Shown here: positions 30,523 through 38,360 of the stretch, piece after piece
Layout: each line of letters starts with the position of its first letter
Position numbering within the stretch: position 1 is the stretch's first letter
Assembly (NCBI GenBank): GCA_905207625.1
Contig: CAJLLT010000020.1
Coordinates: forward strand, 1-38,360
Reading direction: 5' to 3'
Origin: an uncultured Eubacteriales bacterium
GTDB taxonomy: Bacteria; Bacillota; Clostridia; Oscillospirales; UBA644
DNA: 38,360 nt
The notes under the pieces: model-generated
Seen by the model: the letters and a program-made list of their open reading frames with translations, nothing else
What the model was told of the DNA's origin: nothing
Database searches by the model: none
Translations under genes and position numbers: made by a program

Positions 30523-32677
30523 TCTGCGTTGCCTCCTTTGCCTTCATTCTTGCTATACGGTCGGTAACTATCTTCGGGGGATCGACCTTCGGAGCATCGG
30601 GATGCAGCAGCCAGGTCGCGGCGTAATGTGTATCGCTGACCCTGAACATCGGCGGCTGGCGCTCGAAGTCGATCTTCATGGCATATTTGTTTCTTTCGGC
30701 AAACGCATCTCCCTGAGGAGGATAGATCATATTCGGAGGCGTTCCGGGAATCGCCTCAAGCTTATCCTCTGTGTCAAGATCGGGCATTGAGGAAAGCAGT
30801 GCCCAGGTATAGGGATGACGTGAATCGTAGAATATGTCGTCGGCAGTGCCGTATTCCACAATCTTTCCCGCATACATTACGGCAATTCTGTCCGCCATAT
30901 TGGCAACGACGCCGAGGTCGTGGGTTATAAAGATTATGGAAAGTTTTCTTTCTTCTTTAAGCTTATTGATAAGCTCAAGGATCTGGGACTGAATAGTAAC
31001 GTCAAGAGCTGTGGTAGGCTCGTCGCAGATAAGTATATCCGGGTTTGCGGCAAGGGCGATAGCGATAACTATACGCTGCCTCATACCGCCGGAGAACTCA
31101 AAGGGATACTGATTGTATCTCTTGCGGGGTTCGAGGATACCGACCTCCTCCATGAGTTTTATTGCCTTATCCTTGGCAATATGCTTGGTGACCTTGTTTA
31201 CCACACCGGAGGCATTGGCTTTCAGATAATCTATCATCGCAACGGTTTCAGCCTCGTAGTCCCGGCTGTCCTTACGGTCGATAGAATGCTGCAAATGACT
31301 GGCAAGTCTGTCGATCTGGGACAGAATATCTCCTCTGACAAGTTCAAGATCCGTCAATGCGGCAGGTATTACCTTACCGTCGGGTTCTTTTCCGGCAGCA
31401 ACAAGCTTTTCATATTTCGCCTGCTGTCTGGTGTAACGTTCGGTCTCTTTTTTGTTCTTTACGATACCGTTGAAATACTTGTCGATATCGGTCTTCATAC
31501 CGGAGCCGAAGGTATAGATGAGACTGTCCTTGACAAGTTCCTGCTTATCGACAGCCTCCATGACCTCCTTGGTCAGAATTTCAAGGGTTTTCTCCCATTC
31601 CTTCCTGTCCGGATTCTGTTTTTCGTAAACATTACGGTATTTTCTGAGAACGTCTATGGCTTCGCTTTTTTCCTTGTAGGAAGCCTGTGCGGAATAGATA
31701 AGTCCCTTCTTGGCTTCCGCAATGAAGTCAAGCATAAAGTTGTCATCAAGGTACTTTCTGAGGAACACGTTAAGTTCATCCACGGGCATCTCGGGAAGGG
31801 GTTCTTTTGCGAAGGTCTTGAAATAGCCGAGGGCAAAGAAGTTGGGCGCGGTAAAAGCAATTGCCTCATCGAGGATCTGTTTGGTACCGTTCAGTTTTGC
31901 TATCAGGGCAGCATTGTCCCCGGACTTTTTGGCTTTTTTGGCTTCGCCGGAAAGAGATTTTATAAGCGTCTTCAGTTCGGCAGCCCTGTCTTTGACAACG
32001 TAGTCCTGCACCGCAAGCCCGGCAAGGTGAACTATCCTGGAAATACGGTAGTTGACGTCCTTTGCAGCGTTCTTCTTAAGCTCAAAAGCAAGAGCGGCTA
32101 TGTTTTCGGAGGCCTCCTCTGCGGCTTCATGAGCTACATTGTAGGCGGACTCAAGTTCAATATGCTTGTACTCGAATTTATCGAAATTGCGGCATTTTTC
32201 CGTAAGGGACGCTGCCTTTGCCTGGTCTCCGCCGGCGGAGGCGGCAACCATGCTCTCGTTGAGCAGACGAAGGTGCGTGTTGAAATTGTTCCGGCTCTCC
32301 TTCTGCCTTGCCTTTCCTTTGAGTATCATTGCCTCGGTAAGCTGCTTGCCTATCCGGACAATGGGGTTAAGGCTGGACATGGGATCCTGGAATATCATAG
32401 CGATCTTGTCGCCGCGGATCTTATGGAAATCCTCTTCGGATATTTTGAGAAGGTCTTTGCCGTCGTAAATTATCTCGCCGCCCTCAACAATGGAGTTGCC
32501 GGCAAGAATACCGAGAATGGCTTTACTGGTAACGGACTTACCGGAACCGGATTCGCCGACTATCGCAAGAGTCTCCCCCTTGTCCAGGTCGAAGTTTATT
32601 CCTCTGACAGCCTGGACCTTACCGTTGGAGGTCCGGAAGGATATAGTCAGATTTCTTACTTTGAGTTTCTTTTCCAT
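30512..32677 (-). CDS. oppD: Oligopeptide ABC importer ATPase OppD with a giant helical insert (721 aa)
   Basis: Walker A GESGSGKS (41-48), Q-loop Gln97 (IFQDP), signature FSGGMRQR (528-535), Walker B DILICDEP (547-554), H-loop His586 and the C-terminal Opp domain (GTPPNMIYPP...ATWLLHPDAP) are complete. Between the Q-loop and the signature, within the helical subdomain, about 375 extra residues (about 122-500; DNA about 31,180-32,310) form a Lys/Glu/Ala-rich helical region. The usual OppD is about 330-360 residues. The ATG at 32677 is one base after the oppC stop. The reading frame runs through without interruption. Confidence 0.94.
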   Translation of the reverse strand: MEKKLKVRNLTISFRTSNGKVQAVRGINFDLDKGETLAIVGESGSGKSVTSKAILGILAGNSIVEGGEIIYDGKDLLKISEEDFHKIRGDKIAMIFQDPMSSLNPIVRIGKQLTEAMILKGKARQKESRNNFNTHLRLLNESMVAASAGGDQAKAASLTEKCRNFDKFEYKHIELESAYNVAHEAAEEASENIAALAFELKKNAAKDVNYRISRIVHLAGLAVQDYVVKDRAAELKTLIKSLSGEAKKAKKSGDNAALIAKLNGTKQILDEAIAFTAPNFFALGYFKTFAKEPLPEMPVDELNVFLRKYLDDNFMLDFIAEAKKGLIYSAQASYKEKSEAIDVLRKYRNVYEKQNPDRKEWEKTLEILTKEVMEAVDKQELVKDSLIYTFGSGMKTDIDKYFNGIVKNKKETERYTRQQAKYEKLVAAGKEPDGKVIPAALTDLELVRGDILSQIDRLASHLQHSIDRKDSRDYEAETVAMIDYLKANASGVVNKVTKHIAKDKAIKLMEEVGILEPRKRYNQYPFEFSGGMRQRIVIAIALAANPDILICDEPTTALDVTIQSQILELINKLKEERKLSIIFITHDLGVVANMADRIAVMYAGKIVEYGTADDIFYDSRHPYTWALLSSMPDLDTEDKLEAIPGTPPNMIYPPQGDAFAERNKYAMKIDFERQPPMFRVSDTHYAATWLLHPDAPKVDPPKIVTDRIARMKAKEATQNAE

Positions 32678-32678
32678 A

Positions 32679-34223
32679 TCAGTCTTCCACTCCTCTCGTT
32701 GACGGGTTGAAGGCATCGCGCAGACCGTTGCCGAAGAGGTTGAAAGATATCATCAGCAACGAGAAGAACAACGCCGGGAAAAACATCGCATGGGGTGAAG
32801 AGGTCATCGCCTGCTGACCCTGTGCCATAAGAGTACCGATAGAGGTACCGACAAATGACTGAAGGTCAACTATTCCCAGGTAAGTCAGGTTTGTTTCGGA
32901 ACTGATGACACCGGGGATTATAAGCGCGCAGCTTGTAACAATAGTACCCAGGGAATTGGGGAAGATGTGCTTGAACATAAGTCTTGCGTCGGAGGCACCG
33001 AGGGTGCGGGCGGCAAAGACATATTCCTGGCTCTTGAAGCGGTAGAACTGCTTTCTGGTAAGCGCTGCCATTCCGATCCATCCCGTCAGCACAAACGCAA
33101 ACAGGAATGAGGGCACAATGCCCACTTTCTGTGCCAGATGCAACTGGAACAGAGTCGTAACGACAATGAAGGGTATACCGGAAAGAATATCGCTGATACG
33201 GTCCATGATCAGGTCAACTATACCGCCGTAATAGCCCTGAATAGAACCGTAAATGGCACCTATGGTCAGGTTGATGGCGGAAACAAGAATAGCAAAGATC
33301 AGGGAGAAACGGGCGCCAACGCCTATAGCCATAAACAGGCTCTGTCCCATGGCATTCGTACCGAAAACATACATGGGTTCATGTCCGTTGAGGTACTTAT
33401 AATAATTGTAGTAGCTGACACGGCACTGTACCGCACCGGATTTTTTTGTGCTGTAAATGTAACTGCCGTCATCGCCGGCGACTCGCATGGAGGTGTATTC
33501 TACCCCCTCGGAAGCCTTATCCGTGCTGTATATGGGAATAAGATTGCCGTCGGAATCGAGAACTGGAGTTCCCTTGGCATCACTGATCTTGTACCATATA
33601 TTGGAGCAGGAGTTGGGGTCGGTTATATGTTTTATATCCTTGATATCGACATAAGGATAGATGACCTGAACATTGTTTTCATCCTGCCATTTCATTATGT
33701 TCCGGAATTCATCATAGGTGAAGGTCCGGTACACGCACCCGATCGAATAGTACTTGTTGATCTTTATGCTGTAGGTCTTTGTGATTTTGTCCTGACCTTT
33801 CCAGAGGGAGTGAATCTCCGTGACACCTGTGGTCTTTATGTACGGGTCGTAGCCGGTCTCCATGCCGATGGCATGCCATTTCAGCATCTGGGTATCGTTC
33901 TGGCTGGAAAGTGAAATGGATCCGTCAAAAATACCGAGCTTTTTATTAGCTATGGATTCGATAAAGGGCGCGGTATTGACATACAGTCTGTCCCTGTCAT
34001 TAATCGTATAGGGGGAGACTATAGGTGAAATTATCGAAAACAGTACAAGAAGACCGATAATAACAGCCGCGACAACGGAGGATTTATTCTTCCGGAAGCG
34101 TATAAGCGCGTCCGCGAAATAACTGCGCGATTTCGTTTTCAGTTTTGTATCGTGGAGTTTCTCATCAAGCTGAGCAAACTCGAACTTTTCCTGGGGAATA
34201 TGCTCATAATTTGTATTCTGCAT
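32679..34223 (-). CDS. oppC: Oligopeptide ABC importer permease OppC with extracytoplasmic insert (514 aa)
   Basis: TM1 (about 49-72), then about 190 extra residues (about 90-283; DNA about 33,380-33,960) with many Tyr, Asp and Thr, then the usual FGTNAMGQSLF motif, five further helices and the EAA loop (AARTLGASDARLMFKHIFPN). Topology places the insert outside the membrane, where it could contact the binding protein. Typical OppC is about 300 residues. Followed directly by oppD. Confidence 0.93.
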   Translation of the reverse strand: MQNTNYEHIPQEKFEFAQLDEKLHDTKLKTKSRSYFADALIRFRKNKSSVVAAVIIGLLVLFSIISPIVSPYTINDRDRLYVNTAPFIESIANKKLGIFDGSISLSSQNDTQMLKWHAIGMETGYDPYIKTTGVTEIHSLWKGQDKITKTYSIKINKYYSIGCVYRTFTYDEFRNIMKWQDENNVQVIYPYVDIKDIKHITDPNSCSNIWYKISDAKGTPVLDSDGNLIPIYSTDKASEGVEYTSMRVAGDDGSYIYSTKKSGAVQCRVSYYNYYKYLNGHEPMYVFGTNAMGQSLFMAIGVGARFSLIFAILVSAINLTIGAIYGSIQGYYGGIVDLIMDRISDILSGIPFIVVTTLFQLHLAQKVGIVPSFLFAFVLTGWIGMAALTRKQFYRFKSQEYVFAARTLGASDARLMFKHIFPNSLGTIVTSCALIIPGVISSETNLTYLGIVDLQSFVGTSIGTLMAQGQQAMTSSPHAMFFPALFFSLLMISFNLFGNGLRDAFNPSTRGVED

Positions 34224-34269
34224 TTTTCCATCGCCTTTCTTTAAAATTTAATGTTGTGACCAGCGCTCC

Positions 34270-35223
34270 TTATTTTTTGGAGCCCATACGGATACGGGGA
34301 TCGATGAAGCCGTAGCTTATATCGATGACTATGCTTGCCACAAGGCCGATGGTGGTGTAGAAAACGGTAAGCATCATGAATATGGGATAGTCTCTTCCGT
34401 TGATGGAGTTAAGATAAAGACCGCCTACACCGGGAACACCGAATATCTTTTCTATAATGAGCGAACCGGACATAACGCCGATGAATTCACCGAAAATAGC
34501 GGGAAGAATAACGACCATGCAGTTTTTCATGGCATGGCGGACCGTTGCCTGAGTCCTCGTAAGGCCCTTGGTGCGGGCAAGGAGCATAAACTCACTTGTA
34601 AGAACCTCCGTAAGCTCCGCACGGGTGGTACGGGTGAAGGAGGCGATAACCGGGAAGGACAGGGACAGCACCGCGGGAAGCATGGAAACAAACATACTCC
34701 AGCTGAACCAGTCCGTTCCGCCCTTCATCAGGAAGGGAAACAGGTGAAGCTTATATGATAAGAAATACTGCACAAGGAACGCATACACGAAACTCGGCAC
34801 GGAAATACACACCATCGTAAGAGTGGATATGGTATGATCCACAAGTGTGTTTTTCTTGAGAGCCGCCCATATACCAAGCATTATACCTATGGGTATACTG
34901 AAGATAATGGAATAAAGGTTTACTATGACGGTAGCGGGGATCTTCTGAGCGAATATCGCCGCAACATCCTGTCCGAAATAGAGCTTATCGCTGACGCCCC
35001 AGTCCCAGCGGGTGAAGACGTCTCTGAGGAATATTCCGAACTGAACCATGTATGGCTTATTGTATCCCGCAGCCTCGCGGCGGGCAGCAACAACCTGATA
35101 GTGTATGTCCTCCGGAGGAAGTTCCACGGGTGGGAGCATCCGGATAAGTACGAAGCAGATGCAGGTGATGATGAGCAATGTCATCAGCATCAGCAAAAGC
35201 CTCTGCGCAGCATATTTTACCAT
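34270..35223 (-). CDS. oppB: Oligopeptide ABC importer permease OppB (317 aa)
   Basis: Standard-length permease with six transmembrane helices and the EAA-type loop ARTKGLTRTQATVRHAMKN; the N-terminal helix starts MVKYAAQRLLLMLMTLL. The ATG at 35223 is used because CAGGAGG lies about 6 nt upstream; the longer frame to 35295 runs into a hairpin. It is the only subunit of this importer without a notable size increase. It pairs with OppC in the membrane. Confidence 0.94.
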   Translation of the reverse strand: MVKYAAQRLLLMLMTLLIITCICFVLIRMLPPVELPPEDIHYQVVAARREAAGYNKPYMVQFGIFLRDVFTRWDWGVSDKLYFGQDVAAIFAQKIPATVIVNLYSIIFSIPIGIMLGIWAALKKNTLVDHTISTLTMVCISVPSFVYAFLVQYFLSYKLHLFPFLMKGGTDWFSWSMFVSMLPAVLSLSFPVIASFTRTTRAELTEVLTSEFMLLARTKGLTRTQATVRHAMKNCMVVILPAIFGEFIGVMSGSLIIEKIFGVPGVGGLYLNSINGRDYPIFMMLTVFYTTIGLVASIVIDISYGFIDPRIRMGSKK

Positions 35224-35248
35224 TTCAGCCTCCTGTTTTTTCTCACTC

Positions 35249-35284
35249 TTGGATATGCCAGACTCCGCCGTTTGGCATATCCAA
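35249..35284 (-). other. Perfect hairpin just upstream of oppB
   Basis: 12-bp stem TTGGATATGCCA (35249-35260) with its complement (35273-35284). It has no T run on the minus strand, so it may stabilise the mRNA 5' end after processing, or tune oppB translation, rather than terminate. Confidence 0.6.
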
Positions 35285-35346
35285 AAGTGGAACATGACCT
35301 TTCCGGACAGTCCGGAAATCTATTGAATTAACCTGCCGGATATCCG

Positions 35347-35384
35347 AAAAACGGATATTGCGGGGCAGGAGCCCCGCAATATCC
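35347..35384 (-). terminator. Leaky terminator between oppA and oppB
   Basis: Perfect 13-bp GC-rich stem (35353-35365 with 35372-35384) followed leftwards by GTTTTT. A strong terminator after the binding-protein gene with read-through gives excess OppA over the membrane parts, a common arrangement in such operons. Confidence 0.8.
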
Positions 35385-35421
35385 TATCCGAGTCAGAAGC
35401 GAAGTTCCGATCTTTCCGGTA

Positions 35422-37929
35422 TTAGTATGCCAAAGTACCGCCCTGAGAAGCCACGAAGGCAGTCCAGTCAGCATCGTTGTAGTTATACTTGAGGTAAGCA
35501 ATACCACCACGACCGATGATGGGGTTGTATTCTTCAACTACATAGTATACCTGCATGGAAAGCAGAGACATGCTGCCGTCCTGAAGCAGAGGAATGTAGT
35601 CATAGGTGGTCAGAATGGTTTCCTCGAACTTGGCAAGGATATCAAGTCTTGTGTCGATATCGGCAATACCGTCACCGAAGCAATACTCAACACCGTCCGC
35701 ATCCTTAACGGTAGCACCGTTGAGGGCATCGGACCACTGATACAGAGTCAGGGTAACGTCTTTGCCGTTGATGTTGATGGTAACGTTTACGTTATTGGCA
35801 TCGAACCACTTAGCGCTGTAGGACTTGCTGGGATTGCAGTAGAGGTCGGTAAGGCTGAAGGGGTTGAGAACAGAGCCCTGCCAGCCGGCAAGAGAAGTGT
35901 CGGACTGACCCTGTTTGATCTTATCGGACCAGTCATTACCGTAAATTGCGGACTTGTAGAATTCGATTTTGCCCTCGAAAGGAGTACCTACGGTTACTTC
36001 GTTAACCTTTTCATTGAGGTAGTTGATGGTCTTGGTCATGAAGTCGCTGTCTGCACTGAGCGCATACTCGATGCGGACGGTCTGGTCAGACTTGCCGTCA
36101 TTGTCGGCATCGGTGATATAGCCGGCTTTGATAGCCTCGTCAAACGCCTCTTTGAAGTAAACCTTTGCCTTCTCGGGATCGTAACCGGTGATGGAATCAA
36201 CAGCCTTATCCAGGTCGCCGCCGAAGTCAGCGGGATCAACACCGTAGAAGGAGCAGAGAGCCTTCTTTGCCTGATCGGTATCGCGGTAAAGAGCACCGGT
36301 ATCTACGTCATAGACGTAAGAGGAGCCGATAACACCGAAAGCACCGGAACGGGAAGGAGAAATAGTAGCGGCAAAAAGATCTTTGTCGTAAACAACGGAC
36401 ATAGCCTTCTTGAAGGACTTGAGGGACATGCACTGAATATCATACTTGGAGGTATCAAAGCTTTCATTTGCTTCACGGCTGTTGATAGCTTCTATATGAC
36501 CGTTCAGAATGAGGAAGAAGATGGTCTCACTGGGAGTAGCATGGCAGTATTCGCTGCTTCTGTACTGATCGAAGTCAGCGGCTTGCAGGCCGTACCCCAT
36601 GAGCTCACCGTTAAGGAACATCATCTTGCGGGTATCAGCCTCTTCAACGACCTGGCAGTCGATAACGGTGGTCTGATACATGGGATAAACCTTGTTGTCG
36701 GAAGGATCAACATAGGTGTGCTTGCCGTCGGTATAACCGAACCAGTTCTCGTTTTTCTCAAATCTCATGGATTTGTCGGACTGGAAGGAAACCAGTTTGT
36801 AAGGACCGTAAGAGAGAGTGGAAGCAACGTCGGTGTTGTAGGTGCTGACCCAGGAATCTCCGACCTGTTTCTTACCGGCTTCGTAGAGAGCCTCATTAAC
36901 GATCCAGTTGCTGGTCAGATTGTAGTAAAGGTTGAATCCGGCAAGGGATTTGCCGAATACCAGAACGATCTCATAATCGCCGGTCTTGTAGCATCCGACA
37001 TCTTCAAAGCTGAAGGTCTCGGGATAGCTCTTACGGGGACCGGATCCGAGATACTGTGCGCCGTAAGCAGCGTAGGGACCATTGGGTCCGAGGTAGTTAT
37101 CATAAAGATACTTAGCGGAAACATAGGCCTCGGGATCATCCTCTGCAACAGCGGTGTCACGGACCATGGTATCATCGGTAGCGAGAGCATACTTGGTGCC
37201 GTCTGCGGCATTGACGCCCCAGAAGGACATATCCACGATGATCTCATCAACAGTGTGTCCCTGTGCAAGGAACGCTTCCGCGGTCATACCGAGAGCGGTG
37301 AAGTCCCAATAGGAACGACCCTGGTTTGCGTAATTCTCAGCACCTGCTATGCAAAGGTCGGAAGCATAGTAGTCGGAAGCTCTGTAGTTGAGCAGCTGAG
37401 GATTGAGAAGCTCCTTCATGGAGTAAATATAAGTATCGGCATTGATAGGAGTGCCGTCTTCCCACTTCGCATCGGGATTGAGCTTAATCTTGTAAGCGTA
37501 ACCCTTGGTTGCGGATTCGGGAATATTGAAATTGGGATGAGATGCCTTTACCTCTTCGGTAACGTCGATAGGCATTTCAGCAGCCATTTCGGGCATAACC
37601 ACATAACCGCCGAAAGGCTCCTTACCCTCAACAGGATGGAGTTCATCGTTGAAATACATTCCGTACAGACCGGTTCTGATGAATTCTGCGGGATAAGCAT
37701 CGTCGGAAGTCTGATAGGTGTGGGGGTTCCAGTTGGAAGCCAACTTGGAAACAGAGTCCTTATAGGTGTAATCGCCTTTGAAAACCACTACTTCACGAGT
37801 AGAAGGTTCGGTAGCCGGATCAGTAGCCGGCTCAGTGGGTGTTTCTCCGGGCGTAGTGCATGATGCCATACCGAGCACCATAACTACAGCAAGCAGGAGA
37901 GCAATACCACATGTAAGAAGTCTTTTCAT
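35422..37929 (-). CDS. oppA: Oligopeptide-binding lipoprotein OppA, enlarged (835 aa)
   Basis: Solute-binding protein of family 5 (SBP_bac_5), captures peptides outside the cell. Signal peptide with lipobox GMASC (Cys at 24), then a Thr/Pro/Glu-rich linker (TTPGETPTEPATDPATEPS) and the binding domain (e.g. YKIKLNPDAKWEDGTPINADTYIYSM, FKKAMSVVYDKDLFAATISP). Members are usually 500-600 residues; this one has about 250 more, spread through the sequence. It is the first gene of the operon, with its own promoter about 120 nt upstream and a terminator downstream. Confidence 0.94.
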   Translation of the reverse strand: MKRLLTCGIALLLAVVMVLGMASCTTPGETPTEPATDPATEPSTREVVVFKGDYTYKDSVSKLASNWNPHTYQTSDDAYPAEFIRTGLYGMYFNDELHPVEGKEPFGGYVVMPEMAAEMPIDVTEEVKASHPNFNIPESATKGYAYKIKLNPDAKWEDGTPINADTYIYSMKELLNPQLLNYRASDYYASDLCIAGAENYANQGRSYWDFTALGMTAEAFLAQGHTVDEIIVDMSFWGVNAADGTKYALATDDTMVRDTAVAEDDPEAYVSAKYLYDNYLGPNGPYAAYGAQYLGSGPRKSYPETFSFEDVGCYKTGDYEIVLVFGKSLAGFNLYYNLTSNWIVNEALYEAGKKQVGDSWVSTYNTDVASTLSYGPYKLVSFQSDKSMRFEKNENWFGYTDGKHTYVDPSDNKVYPMYQTTVIDCQVVEEADTRKMMFLNGELMGYGLQAADFDQYRSSEYCHATPSETIFFLILNGHIEAINSREANESFDTSKYDIQCMSLKSFKKAMSVVYDKDLFAATISPSRSGAFGVIGSSYVYDVDTGALYRDTDQAKKALCSFYGVDPADFGGDLDKAVDSITGYDPEKAKVYFKEAFDEAIKAGYITDADNDGKSDQTVRIEYALSADSDFMTKTINYLNEKVNEVTVGTPFEGKIEFYKSAIYGNDWSDKIKQGQSDTSLAGWQGSVLNPFSLTDLYCNPSKSYSAKWFDANNVNVTININGKDVTLTLYQWSDALNGATVKDADGVEYCFGDGIADIDTRLDILAKFEETILTTYDYIPLLQDGSMSLLSMQVYYVVEEYNPIIGRGGIAYLKYNYNDADWTAFVASQGGTLAY

Positions 37930-38058
37930 AATTACTTCTCCCTAATTATAATATAAATTTTGGTTCGTAATGCGCCACCCAATCAAATCGGACCAGAAAG
38001 AGGTTCGACGACGCCCCTCAGAACCGTTTCGGTTAGATTGACACATTATTTATGGCTA

Positions 38059-38087
38059 ATTATATCACAAATTTGTAACGGTGTCAA
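38059..38087 (-). promoter_or_regulatory. Perfect sigma-A promoter of the opp operon
   Basis: Leftward TTGACA (38082-38087), 17-nt spacer, TATAAT (38059-38064). The leader of about 120 nt includes a short AACCG/CGGTT hairpin near 38,020-38,030. Confidence 0.9.
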
Positions 38088-38289
38088 TAGCGATGTTCAT
38101 AAAATGTTGCATTTTTTTGTAAATTTTATTTTACGTTTCCTGTTTACTCTGATAAAACGATGTTGTTTCGCCGATTTGTAAGCATTATTTAACCTTTACC
38201 CCGAAAAACCTTTAATGAATAAATATACAAATTATTCACTGAGCACATTTCCGTCAAACAGCTTTTCCCAGGGAACACAGCAAATAAAT
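38088..38289. other. AT-rich intergenic DNA upstream of the opp promoter
   Basis: No gene is visible. The region is rich in T and A tracts that could aid promoter strength. Nothing else was recognised. Confidence 0.5.
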
Positions 38290-38316
38290 ATCCCCCCGTA
38301 AAACGGGGGGGTATTT
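38290..38316 (-). terminator. GC-rich terminator of a gene beyond the right edge
   Basis: CCCCCCG (38292-38298) pairs with CGGGGGG around a TAAAA loop. It is more likely to terminate a leftward gene outside the window, since A/T-rich DNA (ATATTTATTTG on the minus strand) follows on that side. Confidence 0.65.
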
Positions 38317-38360
38317 CAGTTTCGGGCATAGCCCTAATACTACTGGCTGCGCACAAGTGC

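Noticed and set aside
30920..32710. 596-codon plus-strand open frame opposite oppD
   Set aside because: Antisense shadow of oppD; no domain, and the opposite strand carries all ATPase motifs.
36496..37863. 455-codon plus-strand open frame opposite oppA
   Set aside because: Antisense to a clear lipoprotein gene; low-complexity Gly/Val/Ile sequence typical of shadow frames.

Overview
The window looks like the chromosome of an anaerobic, spore-forming Bacillota (class Clostridia, probably an Oscillospirales-type gut bacterium). The evidence is an intact spoIIAA-spoIIAB-sigF operon, an Rrf2 / reverse-rubrerythrin / rubredoxin oxygen-defence cluster, Gram-positive capsule genes (CpsB/CpsC/CpsD/LCP), lipoproteins with clear lipoboxes, frequent TTG starts and strong GGAGG ribosome sites. 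No species can be named from sequence alone.

Region 1 (about 1-13,670) is accessory DNA. It holds a partial AAA ATPase (DUF4143 type), a tyrosine integrase, a four-gene restriction-modification cassette (two methylase-type proteins, a small zinc-ribbon protein and a GIY-YIG/helicase fusion), and an integrative mobilizable module. That module runs RepA-like ATPase, MobC, MOBP-type relaxase with a nested second gene, excisionase-like HTH, second tyrosine integrase and twin-HTH protein. No type IV secretion or coupling genes are visible, so it looks mobilizable rather than self-transmissible. It ends at an intact tRNA-Ser(TGA) gene followed by a 40-nt duplicate of the tRNA 5' half. This is an attachment-site signature, and the 5' half appears to belong to a different, disrupted tRNA-Ser.

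Region 2 (13,670-20,060) is chromosomal. It holds a small conserved-looking protein gene, sigF, spoIIAB and spoIIAA; divergent rrf2 with reverse rubrerythrin and rubredoxin; a lipoprotein; and a promoter-leader-terminator unit (candidate structured RNA) in front of a CNNM/CorC-type transporter.

Region 3 (20,060-26,810, minus strand) is the start of a surface-polysaccharide operon with a consensus-like promoter: CpsC, CpsD, a secreted and probably cell-wall-anchored protein, LCP transferase, CpsB phosphatase, a CapD/PglF-type nucleotide-sugar dehydratase and a VanZ-like protein.

Region 4 (26,970-38,360) holds an ABC exporter on the plus strand, then a minus-strand oligopeptide (Opp) ABC importer operon with a perfect promoter: oppA, oppB, oppC, oppD, oppF and a DUF3899-like membrane protein. 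This importer is the most unusual system seen. Four of its five subunits are much larger than usual: OppD carries about 375 extra helical residues, OppF about 115, OppC an extracytoplasmic insert of about 190, and OppA is 835 residues. Core motifs are intact throughout.
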